Notes: generated by a model not told the origin, from the letters alone. A stretch of DNA of 64,000 nt from Fictibacillus phosphorivorans (GCF_023715845.1 NZ_JAMBOR010000008.1:62001-126000); one strand, 5' to 3'; positions 16,983 through 26,767 are shown, counted from the stretch's first letter. Made by a program: numbers and translations.

Positions 16983-17939
16983 ATGAAAACATCAGCTGCA
17001 AAAGTTAATCATTTTGATAACATTAAGCAGAAACTCGGACCTTTCCTAGGTTTAATCATCCTAGTCGTGATCGTTTCGGCTTTGAATCCAAGTTTTTTAG
17101 AACCACTAAATCTACTAAATCTGCTTCGCCAAGTGGCGATTAACGCACTTATTGCATTTGGTATGACATTCGTAATTTTAACAGGAGGCATCGATCTTTC
17201 TGTCGGATCGATACTCGCGCTCTCTAGTGCTTTAATGGCAGGCATGATCGTATCGGGAATGGATCCGATGCTTGCGATCTTAGTCGGCTGTCTGCTTGGA
17301 GCTGTGATGGGAGCGATCAACGGGCTTTTGATTACAAAAGGCAAAATGGCACCCTTTATCGCAACATTAGCGACAATGACGATTTTCCGTGGTCTGACAC
17401 TCGTGTATACTGACGGAAATCCGATCACAGGTCTTGGAGAAAATTATTTATTTCAGCTTTTCGGTCGCGGGTATTTCTTAGGTATTCCAGTACCTGCTGT
17501 TACGATGATGCTTACCTTTGCCGCCTTTTGGGTGATTCTTCATAAAACACCTTTTGGCCGTAAGACGTACGCGATCGGCGGAAATGAGAAAGCCGCGATC
17601 ATCTCTGGAATTAAAGTAACAAAAGTTAAGGTCATGATCTATTCTCTCGCAGGACTACTTTCTGCACTCGCAGGAGCCATTTTAACATCACGTCTGAACT
17701 CCGCACAGCCCACAGCAGGAACATCCTATGAACTTGATGCCATCGCTGCCGTTGTGTTAGGCGGGACAAGCTTATCGGGAGGACGTGGCCTGATCGTTGG
17801 TACGCTGATCGGTGCATTGATCATCGGTACACTAAACAACGGTCTGAACCTATTGGGTGTCTCCTCTTTCTTCCAAATGGTTGTAAAAGGTGTCGTGATC
17901 TTGATCGCTGTATTAATTGACCGTAAGAAAGCAGCATAG
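16983..17939 (+). CDS. rbsC: Ribose ABC transporter, permease
   Basis: A 318-residue inner-membrane permease with about 8-10 hydrophobic segments. It carries AFGMTFVILTGGIDLSVGSILALSS-type family sequence near residues 57-80 and YAIGGNEKAAIISGI near 195, the cytoplasmic loop that couples to the ATPase. It is two bases behind the rbsA stop, so translation is coupled. The C-terminal GGTSLSGGRGLIVGTLIGAL is typical. Confidence 0.95.
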   Translation: MKTSAAKVNHFDNIKQKLGPFLGLIILVVIVSALNPSFLEPLNLLNLLRQVAINALIAFGMTFVILTGGIDLSVGSILALSSALMAGMIVSGMDPMLAILVGCLLGAVMGAINGLLITKGKMAPFIATLATMTIFRGLTLVYTDGNPITGLGENYLFQLFGRGYFLGIPVPAVTMMLTFAAFWVILHKTPFGRKTYAIGGNEKAAIISGIKVTKVKVMIYSLAGLLSALAGAILTSRLNSAQPTAGTSYELDAIAAVVLGGTSLSGGRGLIVGTLIGALIIGTLNNGLNLLGVSSFFQMVVKGVVILIAVLIDRKKAA

Positions 17940-17950
17940 GAGGGTTTCAG

Positions 17951-18868
17951 TTGAAAAAAGTATTCATATTCATTCTATCGTTGTCGGTGTTTCTTTTAGG
18001 AGCTTGTTCAATGGAACCTCCTTCATGGGCAAAACCATCGAAAAAAGGTGAAGGAGAAAAAATTAAGATTGGCTTATCTGTTTCTACTTTAAACAACCCA
18101 TTCTTCGTTTCATTGAAAAATGGCGTTGTAGAAGAAGCAAAGAAACAAGGAGCTGAAGTGGTAGTGGTTGACGCACAGAACGACTCTGCGAAACAAGTAA
18201 ATGATGTAGAGGATCTTTTGCAGCAAGGTGTAGATGCCTTACTGATCAACCCAACAGATTCAGCAGCTATTTCAACAGCTGTTCAATCCGCTAACAGCGT
18301 CAGTGTTCCCGTTGTGACGCTGGACCGCTCTACAGAAAAAGGTGATGTCGCATCGTTCGTCGCCTCTGATAATGTAAAAGGCGGAGAGATGGCAGCCGAT
18401 TATATCGTAGAACAAGTTGGTGAAGGTGCTAAAATCGCTGAACTGGAAGGTGAACCAGGTGCATCTGCCACTCGTGAACGTGGTAAAGGATTCCACAACA
18501 TCGCAGATCAAAAGTTAGACGTTGCTGCAAAACAATCGGCTAACTTTGACCGTACAAAAGGGTTGAACGTCATGGAGAATCTGCTTCAAGGAAATCCAGA
18601 TATTAAAGCTGTATTCGCTCATAATGATGAGATGGCATTAGGAGCACTTGAAGCCATAAACAGCTCTGGCCGTGATGTGATCGTTGTTGGCTTTGACGGT
18701 AACGAAGATGCTGTAAAAGCGGTTGAAGCCGGTAAGCTCGCTGCAACAGTCGCTCAGCAGCCAGAACTAATCGGGAAACTAGCAGTCGGAGCAGCATCTG
18801 ACGTATTAGCCGGCAAAAAAGTAGAAAAGAAGATATCCGCACCGCTTAAACTGATGGTAAAAGAATAA
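17951..18868 (+). CDS. rbsB: Ribose ABC transporter, substrate-binding lipoprotein
   Basis: Binds ribose outside the membrane. A 305-residue lipoprotein: signal peptide to residue about 17 with lipobox LLGAC, then a type I periplasmic-binding fold starting KIKIGLSVSTLNNPFF and including AQNDSAKQVNDVEDLLQQGV and VVGFDGNEDAVKAVEAG. The start is TTG at 17951 with AGGAGG seven bases upstream; no ATG fits. It is the last gene of the operon, followed by a strong terminator. Confidence 0.95.
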   Translation: MKKVFIFILSLSVFLLGACSMEPPSWAKPSKKGEGEKIKIGLSVSTLNNPFFVSLKNGVVEEAKKQGAEVVVVDAQNDSAKQVNDVEDLLQQGVDALLINPTDSAAISTAVQSANSVSVPVVTLDRSTEKGDVASFVASDNVKGGEMAADYIVEQVGEGAKIAELEGEPGASATRERGKGFHNIADQKLDVAAKQSANFDRTKGLNVMENLLQGNPDIKAVFAHNDEMALGALEAINSSGRDVIVVGFDGNEDAVKAVEAGKLAATVAQQPELIGKLAVGAASDVLAGKKVEKKISAPLKLMVKE

Positions 18869-18916
18869 CAAAAAGGCTGACTCTATCGCTTGAAAAGCTT
18901 AAGAGTCAGCCTTTTA
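18869..18916 (+). terminator. Intrinsic terminator of the rbs operon
   Basis: Perfect 14-base arms AAAAGGCTGACTCT (18871-18884) and AGAGTCAGCCTTTT (18902-18915) around an AT-rich loop. It begins directly after the rbsB stop. Confidence 0.9.
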
Positions 18917-18923
18917 ATTGTAG

Positions 18924-18947
18924 GGGGACAGACCCGGGTCTGTCCCC
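18924..18947. repeat. Perfect 24-bp palindrome GGGGACAGACCC / GGGTCTGTCCCC
   Basis: The two 12-base halves are exact complements. It lies between the rbs terminator and the end of prmC and is followed by TTTT on the plus strand. A shorter relative (GGGGTCAGACCCC) lies at 50342-50354 next to the hbd stop. It could act as an extra terminator or be a small dispersed palindrome. Confidence 0.7.
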
Positions 18948-18957
18948 TTTTCCCAAA

Positions 18958-19824
18958 TTATTTCCCAATCACAGCAAACACCATGCGGTCCTTGCCGCTG
19001 ATATCATATTTCACATAAACAGTCGCAGCCGGGAACGTATCTTTCAACATACTCGCAACCGTTGCTCCCTGCCCTGCTCCTACTTCAAAGCCAACTAAGG
19101 CTCGATCCTTCAATACGAGCGGCAGCTCTTCCATGAATCTTCTATAAAAGTCGTATCCATCCTCCCCACCGCTTAACGCGCGCATCGGTTCCTTATCTTT
19201 TACGATCGTATCGAGAACCTCGATCTCATGAATAGGTATATAGGGAGGATTTGATACCACGACGTCGAGCTTAATTCCTTTATCGATAAAAGGTCTCAGC
19301 AGATCGCCGTGCAGAAACGTAACGTCTGCTCCGAGCTTTCTCGCATTCCCACGTGCGACTTCAATGGACTCTTTCGCAATATCCACTGTGTATACGTTTA
19401 AACCCTGATTTTCAAGCGCCATGGTTACAGAAATCGCACCACTTCCTGTTCCGATATCTGCAACAGCCACTGGTTCATCGCTTGGAAAGTGATCCACGAT
19501 CAAAGTCAACATATGTTCCACTAACTCTTCCGTCTCAGGGCGGGGAATCAGAACTTCTTCATTTACCGAAAACGTGCGGCCGTAAAAATCTTCCCGGCCG
19601 GTAATGTATTGAACCGGTTCACCGTCAACATGACGCTGAACGGCTGATCTTAACGATTCATACGTTCCTTCACTTAACGGATCGTGAAGACGCATCAGCA
19701 TATCCGTTCGGCTGACATCACCGAGTACATGCCTCATCAGAATCTCTGCGGCAAAAGCTTCCCGATTATGGTCTGCTAAAAAAGAAGAAGCCCAGGCGAG
19801 GGCTTCGTGAACTTTCGTACTCAT
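18958..19824 (-). CDS. prmC: Release factor glutamine methyltransferase
   Basis: Methylates the glutamine of the GGQ motif in release factors 1 and 2. The 288-residue protein has an N-terminal helical domain with QYITGREDFYGRTF, then the SAM-binding motif VADIGTGSGAISVTMA near residue 120 and the active-site NPPYIP near 190, plus IPRPETEELVE upstream. The length is normal. It starts one base after the prfA stop, so its substrate and itself are co-translated; this pairing is conserved in Bacillus. Confidence 0.95.
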   Translation of the reverse strand: MSTKVHEALAWASSFLADHNREAFAAEILMRHVLGDVSRTDMLMRLHDPLSEGTYESLRSAVQRHVDGEPVQYITGREDFYGRTFSVNEEVLIPRPETEELVEHMLTLIVDHFPSDEPVAVADIGTGSGAISVTMALENQGLNVYTVDIAKESIEVARGNARKLGADVTFLHGDLLRPFIDKGIKLDVVVSNPPYIPIHEIEVLDTIVKDKEPMRALSGGEDGYDFYRRFMEELPLVLKDRALVGFEVGAGQGATVASMLKDTFPAATVYVKYDISGKDRMVFAVIGK

Positions 19825-19825
19825 T

Positions 19826-20899
19826 TTACGCGTCCGCCTGTGCTTTCATTTTGCTTGTTTGATCTTCTGTGATAAGTGCTTCTACAAACTCATCCATTTT
19901 ACCAAGAAGGATCTGATCAAGCTTTTGGATCGTCAGGCCGATACGGTGATCGGTAACACGGTTTTGCGGGAAGTTGTACGTACGAATACGTTCAGAACGG
20001 TCACCTGATCCAACCGCACTCTTACGTGTCTCATCGTACTCTTTTTGCTTTTCTTGCTGAATCTTATCATATACACGCGCACGAAGAACCTTCATCGCTT
20101 TTTCTTTGTTTTTGATCTGTGATTTTTCATCCTGACACGATACAACCGTGCCTGTAGGAATATGTGTTAAACGAACCGCTGATTGCGTCGTATTAACAGA
20201 CTGCCCTCCAGGACCAGAAGATGTGAACGTATCAACACGAACATCTTTTTCATGGATTTCGACTTCTACCTCTTCTGCTTCCGGAAGAACCGCTACTGTA
20301 GCTGTGGATGTATGGATACGTCCGCCAGACTCAGTTGACGGTACACGCTGAACACGGTGTGCCCCGTTCTCATACTTCATCTTCGAATAAGCGCCAGCAC
20401 CGTTGATCATAAAGATAATCTCTTTATATCCACCTAATTCTGTGTAAGAAGCTTCGATGACTTCAGACTTCCATCCTTGCATTTCCGCATAACGCGTGTA
20501 CATCCGGTATAGGTCACCAGCAAATAATGCAGCCTCGTCCCCACCTGCAGCACCGCGGATTTCCACGATAACGTTCTTGTCATCGTTCGGGTCTTTCGGA
20601 AGCAATAAGATTTTCAACTTGGCAACATACTCTTCGATCTGATCAGAAAGACCAGAGATCTCTTCTTTCACCATGGCTGTCATTTCAGGATCAAGCTTTT
20701 CCTCAAGCATCATTTTGGCCTCATCCAGCTGTTCTTTTGCCTCTTTATATTCACGGTAAACCGCAACAGTCTCCTGAAGGGAAGATTGTTCTTTTGAATA
20801 CTCACGAAGTTTGTTCGTATCATTAATCACTTCAGGGTCACTTAATAGTTCATTCAATTTATCATAACGCTGTTCGATCGTCTCTAAACGTTCTAACAT
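19826..20899 (-). CDS. prfA: Peptide chain release factor 1
   Basis: Terminates translation at UAA and UAG. The 357-residue protein has the codon-recognition loop in [15 protein letters not shown] (PST at the PxT position, about residue 185) and the catalytic GGQ in [13 protein letters not shown] (about 230), the target of PrmC. N-terminal coiled-coil domain 1 and the C-terminal tail are complete. It is the first gene of prfA-prmC. No clear promoter or attenuator stands out in 20900-21180, which is AT-rich and otherwise empty. Confidence 0.97.
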   Translation of the reverse strand: MLERLETIEQRYDKLNELLSDPEVINDTNKLREYSKEQSSLQETVAVYREYKEAKEQLDEAKMMLEEKLDPEMTAMVKEEISGLSDQIEEYVAKLKILLLPKDPNDDKNVIVEIRGAAGGDEAALFAGDLYRMYTRYAEMQGWKSEVIEASYTELGGYKEIIFMINGAGAYSKMKYENGAHRVQRVPSTESGGRIHTSTATVAVLPEAEEVEVEIHEKDVRVDTFTSSGPGGQSVNTTQSAVRLTHIPTGTVVSCQDEKSQIKNKEKAMKVLRARVYDKIQQEKQKEYDETRKSAVGSGDRSERIRTYNFPQNRVTDHRIGLTIQKLDQILLGKMDEFVEALITEDQTSKMKAQADA

Positions 20900-21185
20900 G
20901 GTTTTTCACCTCTGCTTTATATGCATAACAGTATAATTATAGTCGTTATCCGCTAAACTCTCAATGTTTTTCAGCAAAATGCTGCTTCAACAGTGTAACT
21001 ATTTTCAACTGGTTTGATTCCATTTTTTCAACGAAATCTATGATAAACACACTCATAAGCTGCAAAGATAGCTTCTCTACTCCAATTATCCCTTTTATTA
21101 TAAATTTGATCACGATTGGTTTAAAGTTTTTTAATAGTTTGGATGTAACGATAGATTCCTAAGTAAGATAGCATAAAGATAGCAT

Positions 21186-21216
21186 AAAAAAGAGGCCCCC
21201 ATACAGGGACCTCTTC
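21186..21216 (-). terminator. Intrinsic terminator of the subtilisin gene
   Basis: Minus-strand arms AAGAGG-CCC and GGG-GGCCTCTT around TGTAT with one bulge, followed by TTTTTT. It lies ten bases after the stop. Confidence 0.8.
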
Positions 21217-21225
21217 AAGGATCAG

Positions 21226-22368
21226 TTATCTAGTCGCTGCGTAAACATCGATTACGCCTTTACCGTAATAGAATGCATCGCCTAACGATTTCGCTGTATT
21301 CACGAGCTTTTGACGAACTTGAACGTTCGTAAGACCTGGGTTTCCAGCCATAACGAGTGCTGCTGCTCCTGCTACGTGAGGAGAAGCCATCGATGTTCCA
21401 TTGTAGCTAGCATAACTGTTGCCTGGAACGGTGCTCGAAATGTTTACCCCTGGTGCCATGACTTCAAGCTCAGCTCCTACACTTGAGAATGATGCTCGGT
21501 TGTTGTTGGAATCAACGGCTCCAACTGCCATAACCGAAGCATATTTAGCCGGATAGCCGATTGTATTCTGCTTTCCTCTTGTACCTGAGTTCCCTGCAGC
21601 CGCTACTACAAGAACCCCAGCGTTATATGCATTATCACAAGCTTGCTTAAGCGCTGTGGAACCAGAGCTTCCGCCTAAGCTCATGTTGATGACATCCATA
21701 TTGTTTGAAACAGCCCACTCAATTCCTTGAATGATGCCGCTGTATGTTCCGCTTCCAGAACTATCTAATACTTTTACCGCATAAAGGTCAGCTGAATAGG
21801 CTACACCTAGAACACCTGTCGTGTTATTAAGTGCGGCAACTGTACCCGCAACGTGTGTACCATGGCTGTTTCCATCTGTCAGTGCATTCAGCTCACCTGG
21901 AACGAAGCTCGCACCTCCGCGAACATTTAGATCAGCGTGGCTAGCATCGATTCCTGTATCTAAGATCGCCACTTTTACACCTGAACCTGTGTTTCCAGTT
22001 GCGTGGACTTGGTTTGCTTTAATATGTGTAATGCCCCATGGTGTGGTTTGAGCTGTTGCATATGCCATGTGATCTTCTTCCACATAAGATACATTCGGGT
22101 TTTTCTTAAGCGCTTCTGCTGCCGCCTCTGGCATAGAAACAAGCATCGTATCCATGAATTTGAATTGATGCTTAACTTGTCCACCCATCTTTTTAACATC
22201 GTTTACCTGAGCTGTTTGAATATCTGTTTTAAAACCAACGAGGAAGTTTTTCGGTCCTTTATCAACCGGTGCTGCAGATGCAGAGAAATGGAGATTTCCT
22301 ACCAATAAGGATAGGACAAATAATAAACTGAGCATAGCACTAAACGTGCGTAATGCGGTTTTTTTCAT
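21226..22368 (-). CDS. aprE: Subtilisin-family serine protease, secreted
   Basis: Extracellular alkaline protease of 380 residues, like subtilisin E. A signal peptide (1-30, ending SASAAP) is followed by an inhibitor_I9 propeptide ([15 protein letters not shown] to about 105). The mature domain starts near [20 protein letters not shown]. The triad is visible: Asp in [12 protein letters not shown], His in [11 protein letters not shown] and Ser in [13 protein letters not shown]; the oxyanion Asn is in AAAGNSGT. The start at 22368 has GGGGG seven bases upstream; an upstream in-frame ATG (22386) has no site. It is flanked by non-related genes and monocistronic. A mature enzyme without cysteines is typical of subtilisins. 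Confidence 0.93.
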   Translation of the reverse strand: MKKTALRTFSAMLSLLFVLSLLVGNLHFSASAAPVDKGPKNFLVGFKTDIQTAQVNDVKKMGGQVKHQFKFMDTMLVSMPEAAAEALKKNPNVSYVEEDHMAYATAQTTPWGITHIKANQVHATGNTGSGVKVAILDTGIDASHADLNVRGGASFVPGELNALTDGNSHGTHVAGTVAALNNTTGVLGVAYSADLYAVKVLDSSGSGTYSGIIQGIEWAVSNNMDVINMSLGGSSGSTALKQACDNAYNAGVLVVAAAGNSGTRGKQNTIGYPAKYASVMAVGAVDSNNNRASFSSVGAELEVMAPGVNISSTVPGNSYASYNGTSMASPHVAGAAALVMAGNPGLTNVQVRQKLVNTAKSLGDAFYYGKGVIDVYAATR

Positions 22369-22471
22369 TTCTTTTCCCCCAATCATGATTTTATAACAAT
22401 CAAACCATGTACTCTTGGTGGTCAGGTCCCGGGCCCGTATGTATATTTCTGAATTGTTTGACTATTACTGG

Positions 22472-22499
22472 ATTATTGTACCACGATTGGAGATTTCAA
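22472..22499 (-). promoter_or_regulatory. Possible promoter of the subtilisin gene
   Basis: Minus strand TTGAAA (22499-22494), a 16-base spacer, then AATAAT (22477-22472). This predicts a start about 97 bases before the ATG. Weak evidence; no DegU or AbrB site can be defined by eye. Confidence 0.35.
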
Positions 22500-22599
22500 A
22501 TATTGGGAAAAAACCGTTCAATGATACGAAACGAACGACTTTAATAAAGAACGATTTTCCCAAGTCTATCCAACTCCAAAAACTGTTATAATAAAAGTT

Positions 22600-23241
22600 T
22601 TAAGTTTTCTTTAATAAAGACCTTCTGAAATTTTCTGCCAGCTCTTTAACATCCATCAGCTGCTGGATCTTGATAGGATCTTTTTCGAAACCGTATTTGA
22701 TATTGTTCGTTTCTGTTACCGTAAGGCCACGGGGGTGTTTTTCGGTTCGTACCATCTCATCTCCTGTTGTGACCATGCCTTCCTTCAAAACACGAAGGTA
22801 GTATCCCGTACGGCCAGTGTCCACGATTCTTTTTATCATATCAGGACGACAAATGATGGACGCTAACGTGTTACACGGTTGTCTCGGCTGTGTAATCTGA
22901 ACGATCGCCTCCCCCATCTGAAAGACATCTCCAATACACACCTCATCTTCTAATAAGCTAACAGATGTAATATTTTCTCCGAACGAAGGAACCACAAGCG
23001 GTGAATCCAGCTGCAGTTCAGAATTCCATTTTTCATAGTATTCAAAAGGGTACACACAAACCGCTTGATCTTCCCCTCCATGGTGAACGGTATCTCCTAC
23101 CCCATCATCCTCAAAATGCGTTTTATAGAGGAAAACGGGATCCTTTTGGGGAACTTTATGATAACCGGTAAAAAAAGATCTGCCCGATGCTGTAACTTGC
23201 TCAGGAAGCTTGATATTTAAAGAAACTACTTTACCTCTCAT
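22600..23241 (-). CDS. MOSC-domain protein (YiiM-like)
   Basis: A 213-residue soluble protein with a MOSC domain, the C-terminal domain of molybdenum cofactor sulfurases, used here as a stand-alone protein. Visible family features are DTVHHGGEDQAVCVYPFEYY, PSFGENITSVSLLEDEVCIGD and a cysteine in QPRQPCNTLASI that in relatives binds the cofactor. YiiM relatives reduce N-hydroxylated compounds with molybdenum cofactor; that role is possible but unproven here. The second of two adjacent ATGs (23241) has GAGGTGA at the better spacing. The frame remains open upstream into the next gene without homology. Confidence 0.8.
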   Translation of the reverse strand: MRGKVVSLNIKLPEQVTASGRSFFTGYHKVPQKDPVFLYKTHFEDDGVGDTVHHGGEDQAVCVYPFEYYEKWNSELQLDSPLVVPSFGENITSVSLLEDEVCIGDVFQMGEAIVQITQPRQPCNTLASIICRPDMIKRIVDTGRTGYYLRVLKEGMVTTGDEMVRTEKHPRGLTVTETNNIKYGFEKDPIKIQQLMDVKELAENFRRSLLKKT

Positions 23242-23284
23242 CATCCTCACCTCGAAAAAAAGCATAGCATAGGACAAAAGGAAA

Positions 23285-23611
23285 TTAATAGGAGAAAATA
23301 TTTTTTCGTAGCTGTTCATAGTCTAAGCGCTCTTGATTTATTCGAATCGCTTTTGTAAGTTCTTCAATAATCACTCTTTCATCCGTAATTACATTGAACA
23401 CGTAGGGAATGGTCGCAAAATGCCCAAAAAAGTGCGTACAGCCTACATAACGAGGGTTATCCGTATGTTTATCCGTCTTGTATTTTATAATAAAATTCCC
23501 CATTCCTTCATAAACGGGGTCTAAAGGTTTCTCAGCTAATTTTTTCAGCAATGTATGGATCGGCTGAATAGGAGCATTCCAGTCCGTTCCGTTTGATTTG
23601 ATCTCAAGCAC
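23285..23611 (-). CDS. Small hypothetical protein, 108 residues
   Basis: I do not recognise this family. The protein is soluble, mixed alpha/beta in appearance, with YVGCTHFFGHFATIPYVFNV in the middle and a charged C-terminus (INQERLDYEQLRKNIF). It uses GTG at 23611, with GAGGTGG five bases upstream, a good site. It ends 43 bases before the MOSC gene start on the same strand, so the two may be co-transcribed. Confidence 0.65.
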   Translation of the reverse strand: MLEIKSNGTDWNAPIQPIHTLLKKLAEKPLDPVYEGMGNFIIKYKTDKHTDNPRYVGCTHFFGHFATIPYVFNVITDERVIIEELTKAIRINQERLDYEQLRKNIFSY

Positions 23612-23764
23612 ACAACCACCTCTTTCTCTATATCATATTTCGTTTTTTGAACAGACTTCTTGTTGGTCTATTACTATATTGGCAATGCTTTTAGGGACTT
23701 TACGTTAATTTCTTAGTGTGATGGGAATACTATACTGTTAGATACATGGAGAGGAGCTGACATA

Positions 23765-25096
23765 ATGAAATATTGCATCATTGGAGGAGACGCAGCCGGG
23801 ATGAGCGCTGCTATGCAAATGGTTCGAAACATAGAAAAGGCCGATATTACCGTTCTAGAAAAAGGCGGGATCTACTCATACGGACAGTGCGGTCTCCCTT
23901 ATGTTGTCGGCGGTCTGATCCCCTCAACCGATAAATTGATCGCACGAAGCATCGAGACATTCCGCGAAAAGTACGGAATCGATGCACGTACTTTTCATGA
24001 AGTAAATAAAGTTGATACCACTTCTAAAACCGTTTCAGGAATCCATACAAAAAGTGGAGAACCTTTTGAGGTCACTTACGATACGCTTCTTATCGCGACC
24101 GGGGTGAGCCCTTTCATGCCTAAAGAATGGACAGGTATTCATTTGAACGGAATCTATCCGTTAAAAACGATTCCTGATGCAGAAGAACTGATGGCTGGAC
24201 TTAACGATGTTCAGCATATAACGATTATCGGGGGCGGATACATAGGACTTGAAATGGCCGAAAACGTGGTTAGACTCGGAAAAAAGGTGCGCATCATTCA
24301 GCGCGGCAAACAGCTCGGAAGCATCTTTGATGAAGATCTTGCACCACTGATCCATGAAGAAACTGAAAAACACGGAATCGAACTATGTCTGGAAGAAGAT
24401 GTGATCGGCTTTAAAGGGGATGATCATGTCCAATTTGTAAAAACCGCAAAAAAAGACTATCCCACGGATCTTGTCATCGCAGCAGTCGGTGTAAAACCGA
24501 ATACGGATTTTCTGAATGACACAGGGATCACGTTGAATGAACAAGGTGTGATCGTCGTTAATGAACGAATGGAAACAAATGTGGAAAATGTTTATGCGGC
24601 AGGTGACTGTGCTACCCATTATCACCGGATAAAAAAGCTGAACGATCATATCCCGCTCGGAACCACCGCAAACAAGCAAGGTAGAATCGCTGGACTGAAC
24701 ATGGCAGGCATCGATAAGACGTTTAAAGGCATCGTCGGATCGTCAATCATTCAATATATGGATCTAACTTTAGGCAAAACAGGTCTTTCCAACAAAGAAG
24801 CGAAAAAACTCAAAATTCCTTATGACGACATTCGCATCACATCAAAAAGTCATGCCGGTTACTATCCGGATGCGAAGAAACTCGAAGTAAAATTAACGTA
24901 CCATAAAGAAACAAAAAAACTTTTAGGCGGTCAGATCATAGGGGCTGAAGGTGTAGATAAGCGGATTGACGTTCTAGCAACAGCGCTTTATCACGAGATG
25001 GATGTTGATGAACTGATTGATCTTGACCTGTCGTATGCTCCGCCTTACAACGGCTCGTGGGATCCCGTGCAGCAAGCGGCGAGACGAATAAAATAG
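23765..25096 (+). CDS. cdr: CoA-disulfide reductase
   Basis: FAD- and NAD(P)H-dependent reductase that keeps coenzyme A reduced. The 443-residue protein has the FAD motif [14 protein letters not shown] at the start and the single redox cysteine in [14 protein letters not shown] (Cys about 43), the hallmark of CoADR. It also has an NAD(P) motif [17 protein letters not shown] near 155, the second FAD motif [12 protein letters not shown] near 275 and the C-terminal dimerisation domain ending [20 protein letters not shown] precedes the ATG. It stands alone on the plus strand with its own terminator. NADH oxidase is the nearest alternative, but the single Cys and length favour CoADR. Confidence 0.88.
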   Translation: MKYCIIGGDAAGMSAAMQMVRNIEKADITVLEKGGIYSYGQCGLPYVVGGLIPSTDKLIARSIETFREKYGIDARTFHEVNKVDTTSKTVSGIHTKSGEPFEVTYDTLLIATGVSPFMPKEWTGIHLNGIYPLKTIPDAEELMAGLNDVQHITIIGGGYIGLEMAENVVRLGKKVRIIQRGKQLGSIFDEDLAPLIHEETEKHGIELCLEEDVIGFKGDDHVQFVKTAKKDYPTDLVIAAVGVKPNTDFLNDTGITLNEQGVIVVNERMETNVENVYAAGDCATHYHRIKKLNDHIPLGTTANKQGRIAGLNMAGIDKTFKGIVGSSIIQYMDLTLGKTGLSNKEAKKLKIPYDDIRITSKSHAGYYPDAKKLEVKLTYHKETKKLLGGQIIGAEGVDKRIDVLATALYHEMDVDELIDLDLSYAPPYNGSWDPVQQAARRIK

Positions 25097-25106
25097 CACT
25101 TAAAAA

Positions 25107-25136
25107 AACCGGTCTTCTGCAGAGGACCGGTTTTTA
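25107..25136. terminator. Bidirectional terminator between cdr and a small gene
   Basis: Arms AACCGGTC (25107-25114) and GACCGGTT (25125-25132), T-run on the plus side and A-run (T on the minus strand) on the other. It can serve both cdr and the small minus-strand gene ending at 25140. Confidence 0.8.
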
Positions 25137-25139
25137 CAT

Positions 25140-25271
25140 TTAATTATTGTTTGAATTCTGGTTACCTGTGTGATCTGGTTTATCGGGATCACGCTGGGGT
25201 TCTACGTCCTCGTTAGACCGTTCCTTCTTTTCTTGTTCCGGAGAATCCTCTGACTTTCTTTTATCAACCAT
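25140..25271 (-). CDS. Small hydrophilic protein, 43 residues
   Basis: A short frame from ATG at 25271 to TAA at 25140. GAGGAGGGA lies eight bases before the ATG, one of the best ribosome binding sites in the window, and a terminator begins 4 bases after the stop. The product starts MVDKRKSEDSPEQEKKERSN and ends HTGNQNSNNN. It is almost entirely charged and polar with no hydrophobic core, so it is probably disordered. I do not recognise it. It precedes no gene on its strand, so it is a one-gene unit or the tail of the lipoprotein transcript (80 bases upstream). Confidence 0.65.
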   Translation of the reverse strand: MVDKRKSEDSPEQEKKERSNEDVEPQRDPDKPDHTGNQNSNNN

Positions 25272-25350
25272 TACAATCCCTCCTCTCATCAGATACGTAC
25301 TTTATTTCCCTATCAGATGAGAAGAAAACATGGAAAGTGGATAAGAAATT

Positions 25351-25818
25351 TTAGGAATCGATCTTTAAGGAGTAGTTATATCTTGGAACAGTACGTTCTA
25401 CTGCATTTGTAATTTTTCGATATAAAGCAGATCGTTCACTTTTGGACATCTCATGGGGCACGTTTACATGAATGTGCGCATAGTTCCCGTTGATGGTTAC
25501 CAATTGCGGATTGATTCCCGAGACATCTTTTACGGTTTGACGAATCAAATCCTGATCATCCGATAAATCAAATCGCGTTTGATTCATGCTTCGATAATCA
25601 CTTGGATTCATGTTCGTATCAAAACTGTAGTTGATGCGGGGTTCGTTTTTAGTCATGTGATAATTTATAATTCCGTGCCCAAACATGTTGTCACGGATGT
25701 CCCCATTTTCCTCATAAGCTGCCGGTTCCGTTTTTGCCCCTTCTTCTTTATACGACTGCATAGGAGAACAAGCCGTAACAAGCAACACTAAAAAGGGCAT
25801 AAAAATAGCCTTTTTCAC
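25351..25818 (-). CDS. YhcN/YlaJ-type sporulation lipoprotein
   Basis: A 155-residue exported lipoprotein: hydrophobic signal followed by lipobox LVTAC (Cys near 17) and a polar linker. The YhcN/YlaJ-like domain follows, with QDLIRQTVKDVSGINPQLVTINGNYAHIHVNV and a C-terminal VERTVPRYNYSLKI. Relatives are found in the inner spore membrane and influence germination; that role is inferred from family. A GTG at 25827 overlaps the GGGAGG site, and the GTG at 25818 is correctly spaced. A short distance separates it from tdk, which has its own terminator. Confidence 0.8.
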   Translation of the reverse strand: MKKAIFMPFLVLLVTACSPMQSYKEEGAKTEPAAYEENGDIRDNMFGHGIINYHMTKNEPRINYSFDTNMNPSDYRSMNQTRFDLSDDQDLIRQTVKDVSGINPQLVTINGNYAHIHVNVPHEMSKSERSALYRKITNAVERTVPRYNYSLKIDS

Positions 25819-25883
25819 TAAAAACACCTCCCATACCTTTAGGATTTCCTGAGCAAGAAGGGTTTATGAACAAAAAAGGAATC

Positions 25884-25912
25884 AAAAAACCCGAGAGCCA
25901 CAACTCTCGGGA
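25884..25912 (-). terminator. Intrinsic terminator of tdk
   Basis: Perfect arms CCCGAGAG (25890-25897 on the plus strand) and CTCTCGGG (25904-25911), TTTTTT on the minus strand. Confidence 0.9.
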
Positions 25913-25921
25913 CAAAAAAAT

Positions 25922-26548
25922 TTAGTTAGATCGTCCTTCCAAGCCCTCTACGCCTGAAAGAAGATTTCTTTTTTTACCTGGAACTTCATGACAATGACGG
26001 CAGCGGGGCTCGTACGATTCTGATGCTCCGACTAAAATAACCGGATCATCATAAGAAGCGGGCTTCCCGTTGATCAAACGCTGTGTACGGCTTGCAGGAG
26101 AACCGCAAGACATGCAGATCGCTTGAAGCTTCGTCACGTGTTCAGCAAGAGCCATCATTTTAGGAACTGGCCCGAAAGGCTCACCTTTAAAATCTTGGTC
26201 TAACCCAGCTACGATTACTCGCAAACCTTGGTCAGCAAGCTCTTGAGCGACTGGAATGATATCTTCATCGAAGAATTGCACTTCGTCAATGGCTACCACT
26301 TCTGTTTCAGGCAGTACATTTTTCAAGATTTCTACCGATCGTCCAACAGGTTCAGCCATCACTGCCGTACCGTTATGAGAAACAACCGATTCTTCGCTAT
26401 AGCGGTTATCAATCAGCGGCTTGAACACCTGTACTTTTTGCTTAGCATATGTGGCTCTTCTGACACGGCGAATCAATTCTTCTGACTTCCCAGAGAACAT
26501 GCTTCCGCAAATTAATTCGATCCAGCCATTTTGTTTCATCACATACAT
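25922..26548 (-). CDS. tdk: Thymidine kinase
   Basis: Salvage enzyme that phosphorylates thymidine. The 208-residue type II kinase has a P-loop [14 protein letters not shown] near the N-terminus and the DEVQFF segment (Walker B) near 90. The lasso and zinc-binding region carries cysteines in CMSCGSP and CRHCHE. The ATG at 26548 has GGGGAG upstream and gives the family start [15 protein letters not shown]. It lies downstream of rpmE with a 329-base gap that contains two terminators and a truncated dispersed repeat. Confidence 0.95.
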   Translation of the reverse strand: MYVMKQNGWIELICGSMFSGKSEELIRRVRRATYAKQKVQVFKPLIDNRYSEESVVSHNGTAVMAEPVGRSVEILKNVLPETEVVAIDEVQFFDEDIIPVAQELADQGLRVIVAGLDQDFKGEPFGPVPKMMALAEHVTKLQAICMSCGSPASRTQRLINGKPASYDDPVILVGASESYEPRCRHCHEVPGKKRNLLSGVEGLEGRSN

Positions 26549-26645
26549 GGCTTGCTCCCCTTTCACAACAATCTTCCCTTAGTATGTACGTAATTTGTTC
26601 TTACAAATAGGGTGTTATCTTATACATGGCGGCTCTTTGAAAGTA

Positions 26646-26666
26646 GTTGATTTCCGCTCCAGGCAG
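26646..26666 (+). repeat. Left-end fragment of the GC-rich dispersed palindrome (R5)
   Basis: GTTGATTTCCGCTCCAGGC matches the left end of the longer repeats at 32528, 42578 and 47722, then similarity stops. It looks like a truncated copy. The rest of 26549-26877 holds two terminator hairpins and no gene. Confidence 0.6.
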
Positions 26667-26767
26667 ATAATACCCAAGAAAGCCCCAATCTTTTGTAGCC
26701 TACAAATACGTTCTTTTTCGGAGCGATTAACTCCTTTTAAAGGACAAAAATTAAAGTTTTAAGCGTA

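Noticed and set aside
20900-21185. Leader or regulatory RNA upstream of prfA
   Set aside because: AT-rich sequence without a stable hairpin pair or conserved motif that I can identify.
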